A DNA stretch of 12,706 nucleotides from Gammaproteobacteria bacterium (lineage in GTDB: Bacteria > Pseudomonadota > Gammaproteobacteria > DSM-16500). The stretch lies in the NCBI GenBank assembly GCA_013287235.1, contig JABDEF010000043.1:1-12706 (forward strand), read 5' to 3'. The translations under genes and the position numbers were made by a program. Position 1 is the first letter of the stretch. Every line of letters starts with the position of its first letter. Shown piece after piece: positions 6,916 through 12,706 of the stretch. The notes beneath the pieces were generated by a model. That model was given only the letters and a program-made list of their open reading frames with translations. It had not been told where the DNA came from and did no database searches.

Positions 6916-8199
6916 CTAATCTTTAATTACTTTACCGTCTTTCATGACAAAAACGACATTTTCTAATGTTTTGATATTTTTTAATGGATTCTCGACAACA
7001 CCTATAATATCCGCATGATACCCCGTCTTAATCTGTCCGCGATCTTGAATTTCCATCATTTCTGCTGAGTTGATAGTTGCTGTGCGTATTGCCTCTATGG
7101 GCTGCATACCGCGTTTCACAAGTGTTGCAAATTCTTTTGCATTTTCACCATGGGGGAATACCCCTGAGTCGGTCCCAAACGCAATTTTGACATGTGCATA
7201 AATGGCTTTTTGTAAACTTTGAACGGCAAATGGACGTAAATACTCTGCTTTGCTTTCAATGGCAGAATTTATATATTTCTGCTTTGGTCTATCCGATAAA
7301 TAAGCCGTTGGAACGAGATAAGTGCCATATTGTTTCATCAAACGAATACTTTCGTCGTTTATCATCGTACCATGCTCAATAGACCGTACACCTGCTTTAA
7401 TCGCTGCATTGATACCTTGAGTACCATGTGCGTGTGCCGCAACAAAGACATGATGTAGATTTGCTTCCGACACAATAGCTTTCAACTCTTCATCACTGTA
7501 TTGCTGCGCACCCACGCTTTCATCGAAAGAAAGGGCACCGGCAGTTGCAGCCATTTTAATGACTTTGGCGCCATGTTTAATTTGATAACGAACCGCTTTA
7601 ATCACTTCATCCACACCATCTGCAACACCGGTCCGATAGCTTACGGACAATACATTTGGCGCATAACTACCAAACATATCAGGATCTAAATGTCCGCCTG
7701 TCGAGCTTAAAGCATGCCCTGCGGGTATGATATGCGGCGCCTGAATCCAACCCGATTCGCTTGCCTTTGCGAGGGCGACGTCCACAAAACTTTCACCCGA
7801 TGAAACACCTAAATTTCTGACGGTGGTAAATCCAGCTTTTAATAATATTTCAGCATTTTTTACACCGCGCACAGTGGACATAGCAGCATCTTCTTGCACC
7901 ATTTGAAGCGCAAATTGCGGACCATAATTCACAGATAAATGGACATGCATATCCATTAATCCGGGTAATAAAATGAGTTCCGGTTTTTTGATGTGAATGA
8001 CACTGGCAGGAACATTAATAGGATTAATTGCAATAATTTTCCCATTTTCAATTAACACATTGCCGGGTTGAATCATCTGACCGGATCGCACATCTAAATA
8101 TTCTTTCGCTTGCAGATAAATCGTCTCTGCAAAACATGGCATGATTTGAAGAATAAAAATAAAAAATATAAAAATTTTCAAAAAGCGAGTTTGTTGCAT
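6916..8199 (-). CDS. Exported metal-dependent amidohydrolase, probable Xaa-Pro/Xaa-Arg type dipeptidase
   Basis: This 427-residue amidohydrolase-superfamily enzyme has a signal peptide: MQQTRFLK, a hydrophobic core (IFIFFIFILQIM) and a likely cleavage after PCFA (residue 24), so it should act in the periplasm or outside. The binuclear metal site is complete: MDMHVHL (His85, His87), a carboxylated-lysine candidate in AKVIKMAA (Lys215), AAHAHG (His256), IEHGT (His276) and FGTDSG (Asp344). The motif pattern, with GHALSSTGGHLD and an ATINSAEMM segment followed by GYHADIIGV, matches the group near imidazolonepropionase that includes secreted prolidase-like dipeptidases. The substrate cannot be settled from sequence. 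The ATG is supported by an AAGGA ribosome-binding site 8 nt upstream. It stands alone behind a strong hairpin that separates it from moeB. Confidence 0.88.
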   Translation of the reverse strand: MQQTRFLKIFIFFIFILQIMPCFAETIYLQAKEYLDVRSGQMIQPGNVLIENGKIIAINPINVPASVIHIKKPELILLPGLMDMHVHLSVNYGPQFALQMVQEDAAMSTVRGVKNAEILLKAGFTTVRNLGVSSGESFVDVALAKASESGWIQAPHIIPAGHALSSTGGHLDPDMFGSYAPNVLSVSYRTGVADGVDEVIKAVRYQIKHGAKVIKMAATAGALSFDESVGAQQYSDEELKAIVSEANLHHVFVAAHAHGTQGINAAIKAGVRSIEHGTMINDESIRLMKQYGTYLVPTAYLSDRPKQKYINSAIESKAEYLRPFAVQSLQKAIYAHVKIAFGTDSGVFPHGENAKEFATLVKRGMQPIEAIRTATINSAEMMEIQDRGQIKTGYHADIIGVVENPLKNIKTLENVVFVMKDGKVIKD

Positions 8200-8236
8200 A
8201 TACCATCCTTGGAAGTGATATCATCATTCAGGGAAT

Positions 8237-8245
8237 AGCATACCA
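8237..8245 (-). promoter_or_regulatory. Candidate extended -10 promoter for the amidohydrolase gene
   Basis: On the minus strand TGGTATGCT places an extended -10 element (TGn, then TATGCT at 8242-8237) about 38 nt before the ATG at 8199. It resembles the TGGTATAAT boxes ahead of 5415 and trpS. No convincing -35 box is seen. Confidence 0.3.
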
Positions 8246-8262
8246 AACCACCCCCATCCCAG

Positions 8263-8290
8263 CCTTCCCCCGCACTTCGTGGGGGGAAGG
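8263..8290 (-). terminator. GC-rich hairpin just after moeB
   Basis: CCTTCCCCC (8263-8271) pairs with GGGGGAAGG (8282-8290); an inner CAC/GTG-type extension closes the loop with one bulged G. It begins 3 nt after the moeB stop in the minus direction. There is no U-tract, so it may be a REP-like stabiliser rather than a true intrinsic terminator. Confidence 0.5.
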
Positions 8291-8293
8291 GGT

Positions 8294-9385
8294 TTAAGCC
8301 TTCAACCAAGCCGTAATCCCGCCTGTCAAATTCCGCACATCGGCAAATCCGGCAGATTTCAATAACTCGACCGCTCGTTTACTCCGACCGCCGCCTTTAC
8401 AATGCACAACCGTTAACCTCAAGGGATCTAATTCGTTAATCCGTTTTTGCAAATCTCCTAAAGGAATTAATTTCCCGCCCATTTCACATTCTTCATACTC
8501 TTTCAACTCACGCACATCTAATAATAAAAAATCCTTTTTTTGCGCTTGCCATTCTTTCAATTCATCCACAGAAATTTCTGGTACTGGTTGATTCATACAA
8601 ACTTCCTCTTGGCTATATACTAAAGATTCAAATGATTTACCTTGACCACATAACACACAATCCGGATTTCGTTTGAATTGAAATTCACGAAATTGCATAC
8701 TGCGCGCATCCACCGTCAATAAACGTCCGATTAATCCATCCCCAATTTTTAAAATCCATTTAATAATTTCCGTGGCTTGAATGGTACCTAACATGCCAGG
8801 CAACATTCCAAAAACACCCACTTCAGAACACGTGGGTACGAATGCTTTGGGTGGATGCGCGGGATAAAGACAACGATAGCAGGGACCCTCACCTGCCGTA
8901 AATACAGAACATTGTCCTTCAAATTTAAAAATACTCGCTGAAACATTCGGTTTTTTTAAATGAAATGCCGCATCATTCACTAAATAACGCGTTGAAAAAT
9001 TATCTGAACAATCCGCCACAATATCATACGAAGATAAACACGCGAGTGCATTCTTCGATGTAAATTTTTCGTCATAAGTATTGACTTCAATATGAGGATT
9101 CAACGCCATCATGCGATTTTTTGCAATAACGGCTTTTCTTTGCAAAATATCGGCGCGGGTATAAATAATTTGGCGGTGTAAATTAGAAATTTCGACACGG
9201 TCAAAATCAATAATACCCAATGTACCAATGCCGGCAGCTGCAAGATAAAGAAGTACAGGGGAGCCCAAACCGCCTGCACCCACACAAAGGACACGCGCTT
9301 CTTTTAATTTACTTTGTCCTTCATAACCCACTTCGGCCAATAGCATTTGTCGACTATAACGACGATACTCTTCTTCTGATAGCAT
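8294..9385 (-). CDS. moeB: E1-like MoeB/ThiF adenylyltransferase fused to a rhodanese domain
   Basis: This 363-residue two-domain enzyme is expected to adenylate the C-terminal diglycine of a MoaD/ThiS-type protein and then transfer sulfur to it as a thiocarboxylate. The E1 domain (about 1-250) has the nucleotide loop GAGGLGS (36-42), SNLHRQ (67-72), the DCSDNFSTR segment (125-133), the zinc ligands C169-x2-C172 and C243-x2-C246, and Cys186 in PTCSEVGVFG, at the position of E. coli MoeB C187 and ThiF C184. The rhodanese domain (about 268-363) carries Cys329 in the active loop CKGGGRS and the usual C-terminal GGITAW. All key residues are present. The ATG lies 3 nt after the stop of the upstream gene, whose terminal GGA codons form its Shine-Dalgarno sequence. 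The neighbour ends in a diglycine tail and is the obvious candidate partner. No other Moco or thiamine gene is in the window. Confidence 0.92.
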   Translation of the reverse strand: MLSEEEYRRYSRQMLLAEVGYEGQSKLKEARVLCVGAGGLGSPVLLYLAAAGIGTLGIIDFDRVEISNLHRQIIYTRADILQRKAVIAKNRMMALNPHIEVNTYDEKFTSKNALACLSSYDIVADCSDNFSTRYLVNDAAFHLKKPNVSASIFKFEGQCSVFTAGEGPCYRCLYPAHPPKAFVPTCSEVGVFGMLPGMLGTIQATEIIKWILKIGDGLIGRLLTVDARSMQFREFQFKRNPDCVLCGQGKSFESLVYSQEEVCMNQPVPEISVDELKEWQAQKKDFLLLDVRELKEYEECEMGGKLIPLGDLQKRINELDPLRLTVVHCKGGGRSKRAVELLKSAGFADVRNLTGGITAWLKA

Positions 9386-9388
9386 TTT

Positions 9389-10753
9389 TTATCCTCCTCC
9401 GAATTGTGGGATCAAAGAAAGTTCACCTTCATTTTGAATAGGCGTTGATAAACGAACACATCCTCTGACAAATGGACTGACATCTGAAAAACGCCGATTC
9501 GAAAGATTGTCTGCGCAAAATGTTAAAGCACTATCTTCTTTCGGCATTTCTAAACTCAATCGTATTCGACCTTCGGCATCCGGTTCACTATGAAAAAAAT
9601 CGAAACGCATTTGTCTTAAAAAATTTTCCGTTGAATTATCAATAGATTTTGCATACTTCGACATGGTGTCTTTGAAATGATATATCATTTCTCGAATTTC
9701 ACGAAGTGTTACCATCGTGCTTTTTAATGTTTTTGGTTTCACGGTCGACTCAAAATGGGTTGGCATAGCAAGAGACCAATATACAGGACGTTTATCATCT
9801 TCTGAAAAATGATGCGGAATCATAATCGTTGGCGCGTAATTTTTCAATCCATACAGTTCAATAAAATCTTTTTGTAACCCTGTAATGGGCGCTTCATCAT
9901 CATTGATCGCAGGACAAAATCCAGGCACAGCCCCTAATCCAATCATGATAATATATTTCGTCACATCAATGATAAAAGATGTCGCTTTGACCTCATGATC
10001 TCGTAGCTCTCGGATTAAAATATCCCAAATATGATCATGCACGGTTTTTGTTAACAAATATTCAATCGCTACCCACCCTTCTTTATACAAAAAATAATTA
10101 AATTGAACCCAAGCATCATTATTTTTATTTTGTAACCAATTTTTTGAAAAAAAAAGAATTTCTGAAACCCACGGTTCTGAAAAGTTTGTGTCAGATGCCA
10201 TTTTGGTTAACAATGACCAATGTGTTTTGAGATCACGTGCAAGCGGCATTTTAATATTACGTGCACGACATAATTTTCTGTGATTGTTCATATCAGTAAT
10301 TTTAGGCAACACAAAAATGGAACGTGCGCCCGCCGTCATATGCCATGCTTGTGGCCAAATGTACGTTGGACTTAAAACCCATGTTAATCCTACGAGTCTC
10401 CCTGCTTTAATCACGTTAAACGGAATCACTCGATTTTCCGTTCGCATAAATAATTCCACTGAGCGATCGAGCACTAATCCTAAAGGAATATGTCCTTCAT
10501 GATACCCTAATTGATCTCGCACATATTGTGGAACTCCACCATGACTCATTGGAACAACGGAACCATCCGCCATAGGAAATTGGAATTTCCCCGTGTCAAT
10601 AACGCTAGTACCAAAAGGATAACGCACTTTATAGAGTGGATAATCATTTTTTGTTCGGAGATTATCAATCACGTCGGCAAAGATAGGATTCACTTTGCGG
10701 ACGCGGCCTCTCACTTCATCCCAGCGTGTTTCTATGTAGGATGCGTTGTTCAT
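9389..10753 (-). CDS. Unknown 454-residue protein with a MoaD/ThiS-like C-terminal diglycine tail
   Basis: The reading frame is open further upstream (to 10846), but that part runs through a palindromic repeat; the ATG at 10753 has a good GAGGAG ribosome-binding site. I do not recognise the main body (about residues 1-380). It is soluble and mixed alpha/beta, with notable stretches MADGSVVPMSHGGVP (61-75), GYHEGHIPLGLVLDRS (83-98), WHMTAGARSIFVLP (137-150), VPGFCPAINDDEAP (276-289) and IPHHF (312-316). The last 70 residues look different: a short strand (GRIRLSLEMP), a middle segment, then VRLSTPIQNEGELSLIPQF and three terminal glycines. This matches the end of MoaD/ThiS beta-grasp carriers (TPLxDGDExALIPPVxGG). 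With the E1-rhodanese gene only 3 nt downstream, I infer that the tail is activated by that enzyme. The body could be a target enzyme, a scaffold or a biosynthetic partner. Confidence 0.8.
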   Translation of the reverse strand: MNNASYIETRWDEVRGRVRKVNPIFADVIDNLRTKNDYPLYKVRYPFGTSVIDTGKFQFPMADGSVVPMSHGGVPQYVRDQLGYHEGHIPLGLVLDRSVELFMRTENRVIPFNVIKAGRLVGLTWVLSPTYIWPQAWHMTAGARSIFVLPKITDMNNHRKLCRARNIKMPLARDLKTHWSLLTKMASDTNFSEPWVSEILFFSKNWLQNKNNDAWVQFNYFLYKEGWVAIEYLLTKTVHDHIWDILIRELRDHEVKATSFIIDVTKYIIMIGLGAVPGFCPAINDDEAPITGLQKDFIELYGLKNYAPTIMIPHHFSEDDKRPVYWSLAMPTHFESTVKPKTLKSTMVTLREIREMIYHFKDTMSKYAKSIDNSTENFLRQMRFDFFHSEPDAEGRIRLSLEMPKEDSALTFCADNLSNRRFSDVSPFVRGCVRLSTPIQNEGELSLIPQFGGG

Positions 10754-10790
10754 TATTGGCTCCTCATTTAACTTTTCTATCAGCGGCACC

Positions 10791-10825
10791 CTGTCATGCC
10801 AGCATGCTTTAAGGTGGCATGACAG
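10791..10825. repeat. Palindromic repeat, TGTCATGCCAGCATGC family, copy 1
   Basis: CTGTCATGCCA (10791-10801) pairs perfectly with TGGCATGACAG (10815-10825). The first 22 nt of the core (10792-10813) are identical to the outer arm of the inverted repeat upstream of trpS (12307-12328). It lies upstream of the 454-residue gene, in the same position relative to the start as the trpS copy but further from the ribosome-binding site. Confidence 0.85.
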
Positions 10826-10944
10826 AAAAGGTTGTATTTTATACACAATATTTAAGGGTACAAAATAAGACTATAAATTTTTCTCTGTTAAACCTTCAAC
10901 AGCCGTGTTTTCATAAAGAAAGTTTTCGATTTATTTGGAATCAT

Positions 10945-11094
10945 ATGATACACATTGATGACTATGATGAATACAACGTTCTTGCAATAGAACTTATTGA
11001 ATATCTTGGCAATGATAAACCTGCTCAAGAACAAATTGATTTGGTTGAATTTTTAGTGTCAAAAGCACTGAATCAAAGTCATGATAAAAATTAA
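10945..11094 (+). CDS. Small acidic hypothetical protein
   Basis: This is a 49-residue frame read from the ATG at 10945 (MIHIDDYDEYNVLAIELIEY at the start, then a charged helical tail ending SHDKN). The frame stays open back to 10819, but the ATG there lies inside the palindromic repeat, so the downstream start is preferred. The ribosome-binding site (GGAA) is weak. The helical, regularly hydrophobic pattern from residue 12 onward (VLAIELIEYLG, IDLVEFLVSKAL) looks like real protein. It overlaps the end of the 40-residue gene on the other strand by 4 nt. The family is unknown. Confidence 0.42.
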   Translation: MIHIDDYDEYNVLAIELIEYLGNDKPAQEQIDLVEFLVSKALNQSHDKN

Positions 11095-11213
11095 AAAAAG
11101 TAATGCAATACAATGGTTAACGCAACACCCAGCGCTGCCACCAAAAACATCAGCTGCACCAATGGCATTTTTAATGTTTGATATTCTTTCAAGTCTTCAT
11201 TTTTTTGCTTCAT
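11091..11213 (-). CDS. 40-residue single-pass membrane protein downstream of trpS
   Basis: This short frame starts with an ATG at 11213 and ends with TAA at 11091-11093. The product begins with a charged cytosolic segment (MKQKNEDLKEYQTLKMP) followed by one strong transmembrane helix (LVQLMFLVAALGVALTIVLH) and ends in YFF. AGAGGG lies about 6 nt ahead of the ATG, in the 11-nt gap after the trpS stop, so it is likely cotranslated from the trpS transcript. The combination of a good ribosome-binding site, operon spacing and a clean amphipathic-to-hydrophobic layout supports a real gene. The family and function are unknown. Confidence 0.68.
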   Translation of the reverse strand: MKQKNEDLKEYQTLKMPLVQLMFLVAALGVALTIVLHYFF

Positions 11214-11224
11214 GAGAGCCCTCT

Positions 11225-12292
11225 TTAAAAGTAATCTTGTTTCATCGCAATTTTAGCTAATCGCAATGTTTCATTCGCAACATTCCGCGCTTTTTCTGTA
11301 CCTTTCTTCAAAATATCGATCACTTGACCCGGATCTTTCTCAAATTCCGCACGTCGCTTTCGCATTGGGCTTATGAGATTCTCAAGCACTTCAATCAAAC
11401 GTTTTTTACATTCTACATCCCCAATTTTACCAGAACGATAACGCTCTTCCGCATCCTGGACCCATTGTTGATCTGGATTAAACATTTCGTGGAAAATCCA
11501 TAAAGGATTATTTTCTGTTGTACCGGGGTCCGTTGCTTTTAACCGCTTGGGATCAGTATACATGTTCATCACTTTACGCGCGATCATATCCGCATCATCA
11601 CTTAATAGAATGGCATTATTTAAAGATTTGGACATTTTCAATAAATTACCATTCTCATCGGGTCCAGATGTCCCAATCAGTCGTCTCGCACGGCCTAATT
11701 TTACCTCTACAATGGGAAATAAACCGCCTTTTTTCACATAATCTTTATCTTCGGTGTGTGGGTCGACACCACAGTACAATTGATTGAACTTCCGCGCCAC
11801 TTCCCGCGTCATTTCAATGTGGGGTACTTGATCTTCACCCACTGGCACAATGTCCGGACGAAACGCTAAAATATCTGCCGTTTGCCCGACCGCATATAAT
11901 AAGAATCCAAAAGGATAATTATCTCCGAGTTTCTTATCTCGAATTTCATCTTTGATGGTTGGATTACGCATCACACGCGGATAAGGTATTAGCATACTGA
12001 GAAAATACGTGAGCTCTGAAAGCGCAGGGACTTCAGATTGAATAAAAATCGTGCTTTTATTCGGATCAATACCAGCGGCTAAAAAATCCGTTGCAATATC
12101 GATGACACTTTCTCGAATTTCATTGGGCTTATCGGCTCGTGTGGTAAACGCATGTATGTTCGCGATAATAAAATAACAATCGTATGTTTCTTGCAAAGCA
12201 ATACGATTTTCGAGAGACCCCACATAATGACCCAAATGCAGCCGGCCGGTGGGTGTATCGCCGGTGAGTAGTCGGGGTTTCGATGTTGCCAC
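11225..12292 (-). CDS. trpS: Tryptophan--tRNA ligase
   Basis: This 355-residue class I aminoacyl-tRNA synthetase charges tRNA-Trp. The ATP-binding HIGH-type motif is GRLHLGHYVG (16-25, HLGH at 19-22) and the KMSKS loop is at 219-223 (LLKMSKSLNNAI). Other family marks are PTIKDEI (111-117), PFGFLLYAVGQTADIL (127-142) and VGEDQVPHIEMTREVARKFN (151-170). It is about 20 residues longer than the E. coli enzyme because of a segment before KMSKS (KKGGLFPIVEVKLGRARRLI), which also occurs in some other bacterial TrpRS. The start is GTG at 12292, preceded by AGGAGGA with 8-nt spacing. A long inverted repeat touches the Shine-Dalgarno sequence. The 40-residue membrane protein gene follows 11 nt after the stop. 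Confidence 0.96.
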   Translation of the reverse strand: MATSKPRLLTGDTPTGRLHLGHYVGSLENRIALQETYDCYFIIANIHAFTTRADKPNEIRESVIDIATDFLAAGIDPNKSTIFIQSEVPALSELTYFLSMLIPYPRVMRNPTIKDEIRDKKLGDNYPFGFLLYAVGQTADILAFRPDIVPVGEDQVPHIEMTREVARKFNQLYCGVDPHTEDKDYVKKGGLFPIVEVKLGRARRLIGTSGPDENGNLLKMSKSLNNAILLSDDADMIARKVMNMYTDPKRLKATDPGTTENNPLWIFHEMFNPDQQWVQDAEERYRSGKIGDVECKKRLIEVLENLISPMRKRRAEFEKDPGQVIDILKKGTEKARNVANETLRLAKIAMKQDYF

Positions 12293-12306
12293 AGTTTTAT
12301 TCCTCC

Positions 12307-12382
12307 TGTCATGCCAGCATGCTTTAAGCTGGCATCCAGCAGGGTTTCTCTGGATGCCAGCTTAAAGCATGCTGGCATGACA
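12307..12382. repeat. Perfect 33-bp inverted repeat in the trpS leader
   Basis: The arms at 12307-12339 and 12350-12382 are exact reverse complements with a 10-nt loop. They begin TGTCATGCCAGCATGC and end TGGCATCCAG. The outer 22 nt are shared with the repeat at 10792-10813, so this is a dispersed element. The edge nearest trpS is directly next to the Shine-Dalgarno sequence (12301-12306). Confidence 0.92.
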
Positions 12383-12395
12383 TTTTGCTTTTGGG

Positions 12396-12404
12396 ATTAT
12401 ACCA
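12396..12404 (-). promoter_or_regulatory. Candidate extended -10 promoter for trpS, overlapping the rsmD stop codon
   Basis: The minus strand reads TTGGTATAATCCC: TGn plus a perfect TATAAT (12401-12396). The TAA of rsmD (12399-12397) is part of the box. Transcripts would start near 12389 and carry the whole 33-bp inverted repeat in a leader of about 97 nt. No good -35 box is seen. Confidence 0.42.
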
Positions 12405-12706
12405 ACCTTCGCGCTAAATGATACGCTACTTGCCCTGCTTTTTTACTTCTAATGATTTCCCAATTGGCAGGTAAATCATTGTACGAGAGTGATTTTTTTG
12501 CTTCAAGATAAATATAGGCCTCTTTTGCGAGAAATCCATGCTCTTCTAAATAAAAACTGACTTTTTTTAATAAATCCGCTTGATAAGGCGGGTCTAAAAA
12601 AACCACATCGAAACATTTTTTCGGCTTTTTTAACTGTCCTGGAAGAATGGCTTGATAAATATCTGCATTGTCTGCTTTCAATATTTTCAATTCTTCGTGT
12701 AATAAT
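12397..12706 (-). CDS. rsmD: 16S rRNA (guanine(966)-N(2))-methyltransferase, C-terminal part
   Basis: RsmD methylates G966 of 16S rRNA during 30S assembly, using S-adenosylmethionine. Only the C-terminal 102 or so residues are inside the window; the frame is open to the right edge, so the 5' part lies outside. The catalytic NPPY-type motif is VVFLDPPYQ. The segments LLKKVSFYLEEHGFLAKEAYIYLE and LPANWEIIRSKKAGQVAYHL (read in two parts) follow the E. coli RsmD C-terminus closely, including the PANW and AGQVAY phrases. The gene ends 104 nt before trpS; its stop codon lies within a probable trpS promoter element. Confidence 0.93.
   Translation of the reverse strand, partial: LLHEELKILKADNADIYQAILPGQLKKPKKCFDVVFLDPPYQADLLKKVSFYLEEHGFLAKEAYIYLEAKKSLSYNDLPANWEIIRSKKAGQVAYHLARRLV

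Noticed and set aside
10754..10846. N-terminal extension of the 454-residue protein to 485 residues from a non-ATG start
   Set aside because: The extra codons run through the palindromic repeat, while the ATG at 10753 has a strong GAGGAG ribosome-binding site.
10819..10944. Longer form (91 residues) of the small plus-strand protein
   Set aside because: Its ATG is part of the repeat at 10791-10825 and the first 42 residues lack protein-like character.
12079..12378. 99-residue minus-strand frame across the trpS start
   Set aside because: It overlaps trpS in another frame and begins within the inverted repeat.
12307..12382. Tryptophan attenuator or T-box upstream of trpS
   Set aside because: No Trp-rich leader frame or T-box motif is visible; the structure is a dispersed repeat also present at 10791-10825.

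Overview
The window looks like a piece of a low-GC gammaproteobacterial chromosome, most plausibly a host-associated member of the Legionellales (Legionella/Coxiella/Berkiella-like). The placement is inference. It rests on the AT-rich coding style, the ubiC-ubiA pair beside a Pseudomonas-type rubredoxin reductase, a decayed ankyrin-repeat gene, and many intergenic palindromic repeats. No rRNA, tRNA, CRISPR array, transposase or replication origin was seen.

Layout. 1-1378 (-) is the remnant of an ankyrin-repeat gene, cut at its 5' side next to pdxB and broken by at least one frameshift. 4063-1381 (-) is a metabolic operon, ubiC (chorismate lyase), ubiA (4-hydroxybenzoate prenyltransferase) and pdxB (erythronate-4-phosphate dehydrogenase): the first two steps committed to ubiquinone plus one step of pyridoxal phosphate synthesis. 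A doublet of REP-like elements sits between ubiC and ubiA. Divergently, 4227-5372 (+) is a rubredoxin-NAD reductase gene, followed by a separately promoted cluster of three small genes (5415-6828): a PH-like membrane protein and two unknown proteins. It ends in hairpins facing a convergent gene for an exported metal-dependent amidohydrolase (8199-6916, -).

The most interesting part is 10753-8294 (-). A 454-residue protein of unknown family ends in a MoaD/ThiS-like C-terminus (GELSLIPQFGGG). Three bases after its stop codon lies an E1-like MoeB/ThiF adenylyltransferase fused to a rhodanese domain. Such enzymes activate the C-terminal diglycine of small beta-grasp proteins. The pair therefore suggests a sulfur-carrier or ubiquitin-like activation system in which the carrier tail is attached to a large protein. 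The three glycine codons also form the Shine-Dalgarno sequence of the E1 gene, which is the main reason for caution.

12706-11091 (-) carries the end of rsmD (16S rRNA methyltransferase), trpS (tryptophanyl-tRNA synthetase) and an unlisted 40-residue membrane protein gene just after trpS. A small hypothetical gene (10945-11094, +) meets it tail to tail. The trpS leader holds a perfect 33-bp inverted repeat directly next to its Shine-Dalgarno sequence, and a related copy lies upstream of the 454-residue gene.
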